NCBI GenBank assembly: GCA_902569725.1
Contig: CACFVG010000002.1
Coordinates: 29,298-93,297, forward strand
Reading direction: 5' to 3'
Length of the DNA stretch: 64,000 bases
From: an uncultured Pelagibacteraceae bacterium
Lineage (GTDB): Bacteria; Pseudomonadota; Alphaproteobacteria; Pelagibacterales; Pelagibacteraceae
A model generated the notes under the pieces. That model ran no database searches and had not been told where the DNA came from. It worked only from the letters and a program-made list of their open reading frames with translations. The position numbers and the translations under genes were made by a program. Shown here piece after piece: positions 1 to 12,652 of this stretch. How positions within the stretch are numbered: position 1 is the first letter of the stretch; each line of letters starts with the position of its first letter.

Positions 1-741
1 CACTACTTCTTCTAAAGCAGCATTACCTGCTCTCTCTCCTATTCCATTTATGGTACATTCTATTTGTCTCGCGCCGGCTTGAACACCTGCTAATGAATTA
101 GCTACAGCTAAACCTAAGTCATTATGACAATGTGTAGATAAAATTGCTTTATCTATGTTTGGAACCTTGTTTCTCAAGGTTTCAATAATTTTTGTAAATT
201 CTGATGGCACCGTATAGCCAACTGTATCTGGAATATTTATAGTTTTTGCTCCACATTGAATTGCTAACTCAACAGTTTTGCACATATAGTCCATATCAGT
301 TCTTGTTCCGTCCTCACATGACCACTCAACATCATCGGTAAATTTCCTAGCATATGTTACATGTTCCTTAATCGAATCGTAAACTTCTTCTGGAGATTTA
401 TTTAGTTTGTGCTTCATATGTAATGGGCTAGTTGATATAAAAGTGTGAATTCTAAATCTTGGTGCATGTTTCAATGCTTCATAGCATCTATCTATGTCTT
501 TTTTAGAATGTCTTGATAATCCTGCAGGAATAGAATTTTTTAAAATTTTGCTTACTTCTGTAACTGCTTCAAAATCACCTGGAGATGCAATTGGAAATCC
601 AGCTTCAATTATGTCAACTCCAAGTTCATCAAATACTCTTGCAATTTGTATTTTTTCTTCCAAACTCATAGATGCGCCTGGTGACTGCTCACCATCTCTC
701 ATCGTAGTATCAAAAATATATACTCTATTTTTATCGGTCAT
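1..741 (-). CDS. leuA: 2-isopropylmalate synthase, partial (C-terminus off the left edge)
   Basis: Reverse-strand translation from ATG at 741: [50 protein letters not shown]...; classic HMGL-like/LeuA N-terminus; open to position 1. Confidence 0.93.
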   Translation of the reverse strand, partial: MTDKNRVYIFDTTMRDGEQSPGASMSLEEKIQIARVFDELGVDIIEAGFPIASPGDFEAVTEVSKILKNSIPAGLSRHSKKDIDRCYEALKHAPRFRIHTFISTSPLHMKHKLNKSPEEVYDSIKEHVTYARKFTDDVEWSCEDGTRTDMDYMCKTVELAIQCGAKTINIPDTVGYTVPSEFTKIIETLRNKVPNIDKAILSTHCHNDLGLAVANSLAGVQAGARQIECTINGIGERAGNAALEEVV

Positions 742-819
742 TTTATTATTTTAAAGCCCTGGCATCATACATTCTCTCGCCCAGATTGCAAAATAAAATG
801 GATATTTTTTTAAATAAAA

Positions 820-2407
<1,588 letters not shown>

Positions 2408-2408
<1 letters not shown>

Positions 2409-4174
2409 TAAACTAAAGTCTTTCCCTTTCCAGTAATTTTATTTTCTCTTTGATCTTTGGGACCCAAAAGCATTTGATTATGTGGTTTTCCTGAAGGTAT
2501 CATCGGAAAACAGTTTTCTTGTTTATCTACTCTACAATCAAATATTACCGGTCTATCAGTGTTAATCATTTCTATTATTTTATCATCTAACTCTTGTGGT
2601 GTTGAAGCTCTTATTCCAACACAGCCATATGCTTCTGCAAGTTTTACAAAATCAGGTAACGCAGCAGTATAGCTTTCAGAGTAATTTTTATCATGCAATA
2701 GTTCCTGCCATTGCCTGACCATTCCCATATATTCATTATTTAAAATAAATATTTTTATAGGGAGACTATATTGAACTGCTGTAGACATTTCTTGCATTGT
2801 CATCAAAACTGATGCTTCTCCAGCAATATCAATTACTAATTTTTTTGGGTGCGCTACTTGTACACCAACAGCAGCTGGCAATCCATAACCCATTGTTCCC
2901 AAACCTCCTGAAGTCATCCAACGATTAGGTTTGTCAAATTTATAATGTTGAGCTGCCCACATTTGATGCTGACCTACTTCGGTAGTAATGTATGTATCTT
3001 TATTTTTAGTTAACTCATAAAGTCTTTGAACTGCGTATTGCGGTTTTATAGTTTCATCGCTATTGATAAAGTCAAAAGAATTAACTGATCTCCATTTTTG
3101 TATTTTTTCCCACCATTTAGAAATCTTTTGTTTGTTTGATTTTGCAAAATCAGGTTTGACTTTTTTTATAGTTTTAATTGTAGAAGTAATAACTTCAGCA
3201 ACATCACCTATTATTGGCAAGTCTACTTTAACATTTTTATTTATTGAAGATGGATCAATATCGATGTGAACTTTTTTTGATTTAGGAGAAAATTCATCTA
3301 ATTTTCCAGTTATTCGATCATCAAACCTTGCTCCAATATTTATCATTAAATCACAATCATGCATTGCATTGTTAGCTTCATATGATCCGTGCATACCAAG
3401 CATACCTAAAAATTGGCTATCTTCACCTGGATAAGAACCCAAGCCTTGTAATGTTGATGTTATAGGAAAACCAGTTTTATTTACTAGCTCTCTTAAAAGT
3501 TCGCTTGCTTTTGGTCCTGAATTTATAACACCCCCACCCGTATAAAAAATTGGTTTAGAGGCTTTACTCATTAACTTAATCAATTCGTCAATATCTTTTT
3601 GTGAAAAATGACTATGAACTTTGCCGTTTATTTTTTTTTGTTTTTTAAATTTTGTATAATTTGTTTTTTGAAACTGAACATCTTTTGGAATATCAACTAA
3701 AACAGGCCCAGGTCTACCAGTTGTTGCAACTTCAAATGCTTTATGAATTGTTTTTTCTAAATCTTTTACATCTTTAACTAGCCAGTTATGCTTTGTACAT
3801 GGTCTTGTTATTCCAGTCGTATCACATTCTTGAAAAGCATCAGTACCTATTAAGTGTGTAGGAACCTGTCCAGAAATACAAACCAATGGAACTGAATCCA
3901 TATAAGCGTCTGTTAAAGCAGTTACAGCGTTAGTGGCTCCAGGGCCTGACGTAACTAAAAGAACTCCTGGTTTTCCTGAAGATCTAGCATATCCTTCAGC
4001 AGCGTGTCCTGCACCTTGCTCGTGACGAACTAAAATGTGTTTTAAAAAATTAAAATTTTTTAATTCATCATAAATAGGAAGAACGGCACCACCAGGATAA
4101 CCAAAAATAAATTCTACATCTTGGTCTTCCAAACACTTAAATACAATCTCAGCTCCTGAATACAATTTTGACAT
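2408..4174 (-). CDS. ilvB: acetolactate synthase large (catalytic) subunit
   Basis: ThDP enzyme: FGYPGGAVLPIYDEL, RHEQGAGHAAEGYARSSGKPGVLLVTSGPGATN. Confidence 0.96.
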
Positions 4175-4223
4175 TTATCCAATCTAGCTGAAGTTGTGCT
4201 AATAGGTCAAGTTTAAGACGTGA

Positions 4224-5135
4224 TTATTTTATTTTTTTTAAAGCAAGACCTAAATTTTTAGGATTAATTTTTTGCCAGGATCCCATTTGACCTCTGGCCC
4301 ACGTAACCTGTCTCTTGGCATATTGCCTTGTTTTAATAGCAATTAACTCCTTGGTCTGATCAAGAGAGCACTTTTTGTTTAAAAAATTTGTTATTTCTTT
4401 AATTCCAATAACCTTATTTGAGCTGTTTTCTTTTTTGACCTTAAGCTTGATAAATCGTCGAACTTCCTCAACTGCTCCTTCTGCAAACATATCGTCTACC
4501 CTCAAATTAATTCTTTTTATCAAGCTTTCTCTTGGGTAATCAATATAAATTTTAATAAATTGATCTGAAGAAATATACTTTTTTGTTTTTTTAAACCAAT
4601 TTATAATTGATATTTTTGTATAGTTTTTAATTTCATAAGCTCTGATAGATCTTTGAATATCATTTTTTTCAATTGTATTTTTTATTAAAGGATCAAGTTT
4701 CAATAATTTATTATAGAATTTTTTTTGACCCAATTTATTTTGCATCAATCTAATTTTATTTCTTACTTTAATCGGAATATTGGGTATTTTTACTAAACCA
4801 TCAGTAAGAGCTTTAAAATACAAACCTGTTCCTCCTACTATTATAGGTACCATCTTTCTTTTTCGAATATCTTTAATTTTTTTTAGTAAAAGCTCTAACC
4901 AATCTCCAGTTGAATAATTTTTTCTTACATCGCAAAATCCGTATAGATGATGTTTTATTTTTTTTAGATCTTTTTTTTTGGGTCTTGCTGTTATAATTTT
5001 AAGTTGCTTATAAACTTGCATACTATCAGCATTAATAATTTCTCCTTTAATTTTTTTAGATAATTTTAATGCGAAATTTGATTTTCCACATGCTGTTGGT
5101 CCTGCAATTAAAATTATTTTGGACTTAAGGTCCAT
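4224..5135 (-). CDS. miaA: tRNA dimethylallyltransferase
   Basis: IAGPTACGKSNFALKL P-loop, INADSMQVYK, VGGTGLYFKAL. Confidence 0.94.
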   Translation of the reverse strand: MDLKSKIILIAGPTACGKSNFALKLSKKIKGEIINADSMQVYKQLKIITARPKKKDLKKIKHHLYGFCDVRKNYSTGDWLELLLKKIKDIRKRKMVPIIVGGTGLYFKALTDGLVKIPNIPIKVRNKIRLMQNKLGQKKFYNKLLKLDPLIKNTIEKNDIQRSIRAYEIKNYTKISIINWFKKTKKYISSDQFIKIYIDYPRESLIKRINLRVDDMFAEGAVEEVRRFIKLKVKKENSSNKVIGIKEITNFLNKKCSLDQTKELIAIKTRQYAKRQVTWARGQMGSWQKINPKNLGLALKKIK

Positions 5136-5138
5136 TAA

Positions 5139-6545
5139 TTAATCTAACTTAACACCAATATATCTTTTTTGGCCTTGATTGTTATAAATAGCTATCATTA
5201 TTGTTTTATCAGTACTTCTTATAGCAGAATTAACTATATTTTTAAGATCACCAACTGTTTTTATTTTCTTTTTCTGCGCTTCAATAATTATATTGTTTAC
5301 ATTTAAGTAATTTATTGGGCTATCGTTTTCTATTTTAACAATAACTGCCCCAGATGTATCTTTTGGTAAATTTCTAGCTTCAATATCTTGTTTTGTTAAA
5401 GTTCTTACAGTTATTTTTAAACCTTCTATAATAGTTATTTTAGGTCCTTCAGCTTTTTTAATATTAAAATCTTCAGAAGTTTCTAATCTGCCAAGAGTAA
5501 TTTTTTTTACTACTTCTCTTTTGTTTCTCCAAACTTTTACTTCTACAGTTTTTCCTACTTCAGTTTGTGCAACAATCAATGGTAACTCTTTCATTTCATT
5601 AATTGGTTTTCCATCAAACTCTAAAATAATGTCTCCAGATAAAATTCCACCTTTGCTAGATGGGCTGTTATCAGCAACACTTACGACTAATGCACCTCTT
5701 GGTTTGTCTAGTTTTTCTGCATCTGAAATTTCTTTGGTTACATATTGAATTCTTACTCCTAACCAACCTCTTTTTGTTTCGCCATATTTAATTAATTGAT
5801 CAATAACTATCTTTGCATTGTTTGAAGGAATTGAAAAACCAATACCTATTGATCCTGATTGTCCTAATATTGCAGTATTAATTCCAACTACATCTCCATT
5901 CATATTAAATAAAGGACCGCCTGAGTTTCCTTGGTTAATTGATGCATCAGTTTGAATAAAATCTTCATATCTAGTCATACCAATATTTCTATTTCTCGCT
6001 GAAATTATTCCAGCAGTAACAGTTCCTCCTAAGCCGAAAGGGTTACCTATTGCAATTACCCAGTCTCCAATTCTTGATTTATCTGAATTTCCAAATTTAA
6101 CAGGTATAAATTGATCTTTAGATTTAATTTGCAAAACGGCAATATCTGATAAAGGGTCTGTTCCAATTATAGTTGCTTCATATTCTTTATCTCCATTAAC
6201 TCTTACCAAGATATCATCAGCATCTTTAATAACGTGGTTATTTGTAATAACAATTCCTTTTTCATCAATTATAAACCCTGAACCAAGTGCGTAGGCTTTT
6301 CTTTTTTGTGGGGTTCCAAAATCTTTAAACATATCTTCAAATGGTGAGCCTGGGGGGAACTCAAATCCAGGAAATGGATTACTTTTTGTCACTACAGTTT
6401 GACTTGTTGAAATATTGACAACTGATGGCATTAATTTTTCCGCCAAATCTGCAAAAGATGCTGGGGCATCTTTTGAGTGAGATATAGTAGATAAATTAAA
6501 ATTAATTATGACTACTAAAAAAACTTTTAAAAATCTAAATGCCAT
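5139..6545 (-). CDS. degP: Do-like periplasmic serine protease (trypsin-like plus PDZ)
   Basis: N-terminal signal; catalytic motif TDASINQGNSGGPLFN; PDZ region RGALVVSVADNSPSSKGGI. Confidence 0.93.
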   Translation of the reverse strand: MAFRFLKVFLVVIINFNLSTISHSKDAPASFADLAEKLMPSVVNISTSQTVVTKSNPFPGFEFPPGSPFEDMFKDFGTPQKRKAYALGSGFIIDEKGIVITNNHVIKDADDILVRVNGDKEYEATIIGTDPLSDIAVLQIKSKDQFIPVKFGNSDKSRIGDWVIAIGNPFGLGGTVTAGIISARNRNIGMTRYEDFIQTDASINQGNSGGPLFNMNGDVVGINTAILGQSGSIGIGFSIPSNNAKIVIDQLIKYGETKRGWLGVRIQYVTKEISDAEKLDKPRGALVVSVADNSPSSKGGILSGDIILEFDGKPINEMKELPLIVAQTEVGKTVEVKVWRNKREVVKKITLGRLETSEDFNIKKAEGPKITIIEGLKITVRTLTKQDIEARNLPKDTSGAVIVKIENDSPINYLNVNNIIIEAQKKKIKTVGDLKNIVNSAIRSTDKTIMIAIYNNQGQKRYIGVKLD

Positions 6546-6729
6546 TTTTTTTCATATACCATATTATAATAAAACCAATTATTGTAAAAATTAGACCTCC
6601 AACTCTTAATTGGCTAACCTTTGCATCTTTTGCTTTAAGCAAAATACTTTTCATTTTTGAAGGAAATAAGGCGTATAAAATTCCTTCTATAAAAAAGAAT
6701 AGACCAAGTGCTATGATCAGTTCTCTCAT
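6535..6729 (-). CDS. small DUF2065-type membrane protein
   Basis: 64 aa, two hydrophobic segments, sits between hflC and degP, the usual DUF2065 position. Confidence 0.75.
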   Translation of the reverse strand: MRELIIALGLFFFIEGILYALFPSKMKSILLKAKDAKVSQLRVGGLIFTIIGFIIIWYMKKNGI

Positions 6730-6739
6730 TGTTAAAATA

Positions 6740-7603
6740 TTAGTCTGTTTTTGGTTTTATATTCCCAAAGAATTTAAAGAATTCACTATCCGGAGACAAT
6801 ATCAAAGATGTTTCTCCCCCTATTAAAGCTTTTTCATAAGCTTGCATTGCTCTATAAAATGCAAAAAACTCAGGATCTCTTCCAAAGGCGTCTGCAAATA
6901 TTTTATTTCTTTGACCGTCACCTTCTCCTTTCATAATCTGAGATTGTTTTTCAGCTTCTGCTAAAATTACAGTAACTTCTTTATCTGCTGTTGATGTAAT
7001 AGTTATTGCCATTTCAGCTCCTTTTGCTCTAAATTCTTTAGCTTCCCTTTCCCTTTCAGTTTGCATTCTTCTATAGATTGCCTCACTGTTTGCTGGCGGA
7101 AGGTCTGCCCTTTTAATTCTTACATCTACAATTTTAATACCAAATTTTTCTGCTTCTTTATTTACTCCATCTTGAATTAATGCCATTTGATTTGTTCTGT
7201 CAGCAGACAATAAAGTTTGCAATCTCTGTGTTCCTAAAACACTTCTAATTCTTGAATTTATAATTGTTGATAAACGTGATCTAGCTACTCTTTCATTTCC
7301 TACAGAAATATAAAATTTTAAAGGATCAACTATTTGGAATCTAGCAAAGGCATCAACTATTAATCTTTTTTGATCTGATGCAATTACTTCTTCTGGTGGC
7401 GCATCCAGGTTTAATATTCTTTTATCTAAGAAAACCACGTTTTGAATAAAAGGAATTTTAAAATTAATTCCTGGAGTAGAAATAATTCTTTTTGGATCTC
7501 CAAATTGAAGGACTATTGCTTGATTAATTTCTTTAACAATAAAAATTGAAAAGAAAGCAGTCGCTCCTAATAATATAATGATTGGTAATAAAATTTTTTT
7601 CAT
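6740..7603 (-). CDS. hflC: HflC, FtsH protease modulator (SPFH)
   Basis: VKEINQAIVLQFGDPKRIISTPGINFKIPFIQNV...; follows hflK. Confidence 0.95.
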   Translation of the reverse strand: MKKILLPIIILLGATAFFSIFIVKEINQAIVLQFGDPKRIISTPGINFKIPFIQNVVFLDKRILNLDAPPEEVIASDQKRLIVDAFARFQIVDPLKFYISVGNERVARSRLSTIINSRIRSVLGTQRLQTLLSADRTNQMALIQDGVNKEAEKFGIKIVDVRIKRADLPPANSEAIYRRMQTEREREAKEFRAKGAEMAITITSTADKEVTVILAEAEKQSQIMKGEGDGQRNKIFADAFGRDPEFFAFYRAMQAYEKALIGGETSLILSPDSEFFKFFGNIKPKTD

Positions 7604-8689
7604 TTAATTTACCTTTTTCAATTCTGGTAGAGGTAGATATGGAACTACACCCGAACCCGCATTCTTGTCGATTATAACTTTATCAATATCAGCTAAAACT
7701 TTTTCCATAGTTTCAAGATACATTCTCTCTTGTGTTACTTTTTTTGCTTTAGCATATTCATTATAAATTGATAAAAATCTACTTGCTTCACCTTCTGCTT
7801 TTGCAACAACTTCTTTTTTGTAAGCTTCTGCTGCTTGCAATATTTTTGCAGCTTCTCCACGCGCCCTTGGTATCACGTCGTTAGCATAGGCTTGTGCTTC
7901 ATTTTTAGATCTCTCCATATCTGCTCTTGCGGCCTGCACATCTCTAAATGCATCAATAACTTGATCTGGTGGATCGGCTTTTTGTGTTTGAACTTGTGTA
8001 ATCTGTATTCCAGAATTGTATTCATCTAAAATATTTTGAATAATTTCCTGTGTGTCTATCTCTATTTTTGATCTTCCTTCAGTTAAAATTGGCTGGATGT
8101 TTGATCGAGCAATAACTTCTCTCATAGCTGTTTCTGCGGCAGCTTTAACTGTTCCCTCTGGGTCTTGGATTTTAAATAAAAAATTTCCTGCATCTTTAAT
8201 TACCCAAAATACAGAAAAGTCTATATTTACGATATTCTCATCTCCAGTTAACATTAAACTTTCCTCTGGAACATCTGCTACTCCACTTGAGCCAAACCCA
8301 CTATCTCTTTCTGATCTAAAACCAATATCCATTCTGTTTACTTTTGTAACTTTTGGAGTAAGAACGCTTTCAACTGGAAAAGGTAAATGATAATTTAATC
8401 CTGGCTGGGTTGTTTTTACAAATTTACCAAATCTTAAAACGACTCCTTGCTCATCTGGCAAAACTCTGTAAAGGCCACTCAATGCCCAAATTATCAATAA
8501 AACGATTAAACCAAAAACTATTGGTTTTCCTCCAGATGTACTTCCACCTGGAATAAATTTTTTTATTTTATCTTGGATATTTTTTACAATTTCATCAATA
8601 TCTGGTGGTGTTGGTCCTCTTCTAAAACCATCACCATTTCCACCTCCTGGGGGAGATCCCCAAGGACTTTGATTTTTGAAATCGCTCAT
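7604..8689 (-). CDS. hflK: HflK, FtsH protease modulator (SPFH)
   Basis: Gly-rich N-terminus, GLYRVLPDEQGVVLRFGKFVKTTQPGLNYHLPFPVE. Confidence 0.95.
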   Translation of the reverse strand: MSDFKNQSPWGSPPGGGNGDGFRRGPTPPDIDEIVKNIQDKIKKFIPGGSTSGGKPIVFGLIVLLIIWALSGLYRVLPDEQGVVLRFGKFVKTTQPGLNYHLPFPVESVLTPKVTKVNRMDIGFRSERDSGFGSSGVADVPEESLMLTGDENIVNIDFSVFWVIKDAGNFLFKIQDPEGTVKAAAETAMREVIARSNIQPILTEGRSKIEIDTQEIIQNILDEYNSGIQITQVQTQKADPPDQVIDAFRDVQAARADMERSKNEAQAYANDVIPRARGEAAKILQAAEAYKKEVVAKAEGEASRFLSIYNEYAKAKKVTQERMYLETMEKVLADIDKVIIDKNAGSGVVPYLPLPELKKVN

Positions 8690-8740
8690 ATGTCAATGTA
8701 TATAGTGTCTTTATCAAGAAAAACAAGATAAGTTGGATTT

Positions 8741-9532
8741 ATGGATACCAAACCGCGACAAAAATCCTTCCAAAAAAACCCCATTAATGGAACAAAATTT
8801 ACAATAGCAATTTCAAGTGCAAAAGGTGGTGTTGGAAAATCAACATTTGCTACGAACCTAGCTTTAGCTCTAAAAAAATCTGGATGCAAAGTTGGATTGT
8901 TAGATGCTGACATTTATGGACCCTCATTGCCAAAGTTATTTTCAATAAATGAAAAACCGAAAAGTGATGGTAAAACTTTAAATCCAATTTTAAAATATGG
9001 TATTCAGTGTATGTCTATTGGTTTTTTAACTGAAGAACAAACTCCAATGATTTGGAGAGGTCCAATGGTAACAAGTGCGATAAAAACTTTTACACAAAAA
9101 GTTGCATGGAAAGATTTAGATTTTATAATTGTAGATATGCCACCAGGAACAGGCGATACTCAGCTTACATTTTCACAAGAAATAAAAATGGATGGAGTAA
9201 TTATTATTTCTACACCACAAGAAATTGCATTACAGGATGTAAAACGCGGAATAAGAATGTTTGATAAACTTGGAGTAAAAATTATTGGCTTAATCGACAA
9301 TATGAGTCATTTCATTGGTGATGATGGAAAAAAATATCCTATTTTTGGAGAGAATGGAGTTAAAAGAACTGCAGATGAATTTAATAAAGAATTTTTAGGA
9401 GAAATTCCAATTAATCCTGAAGTTGGAAAACTTGGTGACCTTGGAACTCCAATTGTTGAAAGCAAACCAGATCATGAAATTTCAAAAATATATCTTAAAT
9501 TTGCAGAAAAAATTAAATCAACTTATCTTTAA
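8741..9532 (+). CDS. mrp: Mrp/NBP35-type Fe-S carrier P-loop ATPase
   Basis: [53 protein letters not shown]. Confidence 0.93.
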   Translation: MDTKPRQKSFQKNPINGTKFTIAISSAKGGVGKSTFATNLALALKKSGCKVGLLDADIYGPSLPKLFSINEKPKSDGKTLNPILKYGIQCMSIGFLTEEQTPMIWRGPMVTSAIKTFTQKVAWKDLDFIIVDMPPGTGDTQLTFSQEIKMDGVIIISTPQEIALQDVKRGIRMFDKLGVKIIGLIDNMSHFIGDDGKKYPIFGENGVKRTADEFNKEFLGEIPINPEVGKLGDLGTPIVESKPDHEISKIYLKFAEKIKSTYL

Positions 9533-10460
9533 GATCAAAAGCTATCATTAATTCATTCCATTCTCTTTTTGATAAACCTGATTGATCTACATTAACTTCT
9601 TCACCTTTTATTAACTTTTGTAATATAATTTTTCCTTTTGCTGATACTTCTGTACCTCCTACTCTATAATCCATAAAAGCTTCAAAAGTAATTGGCACCC
9701 ATTTTTTTAGTGTATCTAACATTGCTTCTGCATAAGTTCTTATTTCATATTGAGCATGATGGTCAGCTCTTAATCTTAAAAAATTCATAAGATTTAGTAA
9801 ATCAGTTTTCCAATACCATTGAGTATAAGTATTTAAAGTTAAATTCATTCTTGCAAGTTCTCTTGCGAGCCCTGCTTCTTTTTCATCAATAATAGAACCA
9901 TCATAACGTTCGTTAAGCATCATTTCATAATTATTATAAGTTTGTTCTGCATCACTTTTTAATAGGTTTAAAACTTTTTTTGCCTGATCTCCTTTAAGAA
10001 CATCTCCTCTTCCTTGTCTGTTGCTTTGAGATTGAGCCGCTAAGTTTTCTATTTCAGGTAAATAAAATTCTTTATCTAATATTGAATACCTTGCTGAATA
10101 TTCATTTACATTTGCAGTTCTGTGTCTTATCCATTGCCTTGCAATAAAAATTGGTAATTTTACATGATATTTTATTTCACACATTTCAAATGGAGTGCTA
10201 TGCCAATGTCTCATTAAATATTTGATTAAGCCTGAATCTGTTGAAACCTTTTTGGTTCCTTTTCCATAGGATACTCTTGCTGCTTGTACAATTGAAGTAT
10301 CATTACCCATATAGTCGACAACTCTTATAAAGCCATGGTCTAAAATAGGTATTGCTTCATAAAGAATTTTTTCAAGTTCAGGTGAGTTGACTCTTTTCGT
10401 GCTAGTTTCTTGACTTTGCTGTTCTTTTATCTCTTGTTCTTGTTCTTTAGTTAATTTCAC
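9513..10460 (-). CDS. thyX: flavin-dependent thymidylate synthase
   Basis: [19 protein letters not shown] matches the RHRxxSxNxxSxR-type ThyX motif. Confidence 0.95.
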   Translation of the reverse strand: MKLTKEQEQEIKEQQSQETSTKRVNSPELEKILYEAIPILDHGFIRVVDYMGNDTSIVQAARVSYGKGTKKVSTDSGLIKYLMRHWHSTPFEMCEIKYHVKLPIFIARQWIRHRTANVNEYSARYSILDKEFYLPEIENLAAQSQSNRQGRGDVLKGDQAKKVLNLLKSDAEQTYNNYEMMLNERYDGSIIDEKEAGLARELARMNLTLNTYTQWYWKTDLLNLMNFLRLRADHHAQYEIRTYAEAMLDTLKKWVPITFEAFMDYRVGGTEVSAKGKIILQKLIKGEEVNVDQSGLSKREWNELMIAFDLKDKLI

Positions 10461-10472
10461 AATAATTTTCTA

Positions 10473-11741
10473 TTAATCTATTTTTTTTAACACTCCAATA
10501 TCGCCTGTACGCTCTAATGCAATAATTATAGCATTAATTTTTTCAATATACTTTATATCTCTTATTCTTTCTCCAATAAAAATTTTTTCTAAATAAAGAA
10601 TCTTATTAAATTTATCACTTTGAAATTTTACTCTATAAATGCTTCTGTCGTTTAATGATGCAACTAGGGCGTTGTTTTTCCATTTTTCTTCAAAATTATT
10701 TGGCAAAATAATTATTTCTGAGATCCCTATTGAAGGCACAAAAACATAAATTGGCTCAATAAAACCATTCTCTATGTGACTCTTTAAATATTTACGCTTA
10801 TTTTTTTTACTATTATAAGAATTTCCATAAGAAGCTATTGGCCATCCATAATTTCCTTTGAAAGAAATTATATTTATCTCATCTCCACCTCGAGGGCCAT
10901 GCTCAGTTGAAATAATTAAATTATCCTTAACATACAAACCTTGTAGATCACGATGACCTTTTGAAAAAATTATATGTTTCTTGGTTTCTAAATTAATAAA
11001 TAAAATTTTTCCAAATATTGAACTATCTTCTTGTGGTCTATTATCAGGTTCATCTTGAAAAGAATCACTTGTACTTATCAAAATCCCTTCGTCTCCATTA
11101 AATAAGTATTTTTGCATTCTACCTGAGCCCAAAGATGTTTTTCCACATTCCAAAAATTTTTTAAAGATTGAGAAATTTAACTCTTTATCAATATCTGCAA
11201 AATAAATTTTTAAAGTTTTACATTCATTATTGCTATGAGTTGTTGATACAAATATTTTATTTTTTATAATTAGTGTATCTAAAATATTTTTAAACTTAAC
11301 ATTTGTTTTAATTAAAGAGTAATTTAATTTTTTATTTTTGTTACTAAAATTATCAATATTACTTTTAAAAAAAGATCCTTTTTTTGTAATAATAAATACT
11401 TCATTTTCAAAATTTTCTAAATAAAAGCTATTTCTGCTTCTTTTTTGCTTAATATTTAATTTTTTTCTTTTAAAATCAATTTTAATTAATTGAGTCTCGG
11501 GGAGGAATTTAACATTATAGTCATTAAAAAGGTTTGAAAATGACCTTTTCCCACTTGATATCATATAAAGTGACTTTACCGGATCAGGTAATTTAAAGAA
11601 GTATCTAAAAAAAACTTCATAAATTTTGTCTTTATTTAAAATCGTAAAAAAGATTATAAATAAAAACAAAGTTATTATTGATATCGATAAAAATTTTTTT
11701 TTCTTTAGCATGAAAGACCGTTTTTTCTTGAATCTAATCAC
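10473..11741 (-). CDS. membrane-anchored PQQ/sorbosone-dehydrogenase-like beta-propeller protein
   Basis: N-terminal TM; SKGHRDLQGLYVKDNLIISTEHGPRGGDEINIISFKGNYGWPIASYG resembles the glucose/sorbosone dehydrogenase signature (HRNxQGL...EHGPxGGDE.N...NYGWP). Confidence 0.7.
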   Translation of the reverse strand: MIRFKKKRSFMLKKKKFLSISIITLFLFIIFFTILNKDKIYEVFFRYFFKLPDPVKSLYMISSGKRSFSNLFNDYNVKFLPETQLIKIDFKRKKLNIKQKRSRNSFYLENFENEVFIITKKGSFFKSNIDNFSNKNKKLNYSLIKTNVKFKNILDTLIIKNKIFVSTTHSNNECKTLKIYFADIDKELNFSIFKKFLECGKTSLGSGRMQKYLFNGDEGILISTSDSFQDEPDNRPQEDSSIFGKILFINLETKKHIIFSKGHRDLQGLYVKDNLIISTEHGPRGGDEINIISFKGNYGWPIASYGNSYNSKKNKRKYLKSHIENGFIEPIYVFVPSIGISEIIILPNNFEEKWKNNALVASLNDRSIYRVKFQSDKFNKILYLEKIFIGERIRDIKYIEKINAIIIALERTGDIGVLKKID

Positions 11742-11764
11742 ATTACTTTTATATTAATATTGTT

Positions 11765-12045
11765 GGTTTTCCAACTATGACGATAAACGAATTTCGTAAT
11801 AAACATTGCGGACGTGGGGGCAGTACCCACCACCTCCACCAAAATAAATGCGGGGGTGAATTAGAATCGACGAATGTCTAAAGGCTATTCTTTTGTTCGG
11901 TATTGTTCCGCCGTAAAGGGCTAAATTATAAATGCTAACGAAAGTTACGCAATTGCAGCTTAATTAATTTATTAATTAAGTTACGGGGTCTGGGGCACCT
12001 GGCAACAGAACGCCCCTTCTCAATTTCAAATTGTTATTTGTTTTT
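11765..12045 (+). ncRNA. ssrA: tmRNA, circularly permuted two-piece form (outer boundaries approximate)
   Basis: Acceptor piece: T-arm GTGGG-GGCAGTA-CCCAC (11814-11830), acceptor strand CACCTCC (11831-11837), ACCA (11838-11841). Coding piece starts about 11852 with GGGGGTGAATTAGAATCGACG; GGGGGTG pairs with CACCTCC. Tag GCT AAC GAA AGT TAC GCA ATT GCA GCT TAA = ANESYAIAA* (11934-11963). Confidence 0.9.
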
Positions 12046-12093
12046 AATAAGAATTAAAGTTTATATTAAATATGATCGGCCATAAGTCGGCAT

Positions 12094-12477
12094 TTAATTC
12101 GATTTATTTCTCTCACAGTCCTTGTCAATTGATTGCCAATCACCTTCTTCAAATGGTATCTTCACATCATTTAAAAGTCTTTTAAACTTTTCTAATCTGT
12201 CTTTTCTCTCGATTGCTTTTAAATACATACAAAACCATTTAAATGCTGCTCGATCTAATCCTTTTTTATTGATATGAACCCAATTTTCAAAATCCATACA
12301 TTGATCAGTATCATAAGTATATTCGTGATAAATTAATTTTTTGCCATCATCACTTAAAGTATCTGACCAACTATGATGCATAGTTTTATACTTAAACTTG
12401 CCTTCATCAATGACTTCTGCGGCCTCATAATCTCCTAAAAGATTTATCTCATTAAAACCTAGTTTTAATTGTTTCAT
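12094..12477 (-). CDS. hypothetical protein
   Basis: 127-aa ORF with soluble, protein-like composition; no family recognised. Confidence 0.6.
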   Translation of the reverse strand: MKQLKLGFNEINLLGDYEAAEVIDEGKFKYKTMHHSWSDTLSDDGKKLIYHEYTYDTDQCMDFENWVHINKKGLDRAAFKWFCMYLKAIERKDRLEKFKRLLNDVKIPFEEGDWQSIDKDCERNKSN

Positions 12478-12614
12478 TATTTAGTGTTGTTGAAGTTATT
12501 CGTTAAAGAGCTTTAACAATATTTAATATATATATTTTTAGTGGCAAAAATTAGACAATCGATTATCCAAATAAACCTTTAAATATTATCCATAATAAAT
12601 TCTGTACGGGATAA

Positions 12615-12640
12615 ATGTGGGCAAAATTAAATGCCCACAT
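12615..12640. terminator. perfect hairpin, possible terminator or structured RNA element
   Basis: ATGTGGGCA-AAATTAAA-TGCCCACAT: 9-bp perfect stem, 8-nt loop, just 3' of the 12653-12826 ORF; no clean U-tract on the minus strand. Confidence 0.45.
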
Positions 12641-12652
12641 CTAAGTTGAGTT

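Noticed and set aside
494-754. 86-aa plus-strand ORF
   Set aside because: Antisense to leuA, whose N-terminus reads clearly on the minus strand.
8052-8390. 112-aa plus-strand ORF
   Set aside because: Antisense to hflK.
9052-9264. 70-aa plus-strand ORF
   Set aside because: Out-of-frame within mrp.
11783-12045. Possibility that the 11.8-12.0 kb region is an ordinary intergenic spacer or a one-piece tmRNA
   Set aside because: CCA-ended acceptor sequence precedes the GGGGGTG...ATCGACG start and the two pair, which fits the permuted form only.
12500-12520. Near-palindrome GTTAAAGAGCTTTAAC upstream of the 12094..12477 ORF
   Set aside because: Short, AT-rich and of a kind expected by chance; no second copy seen.
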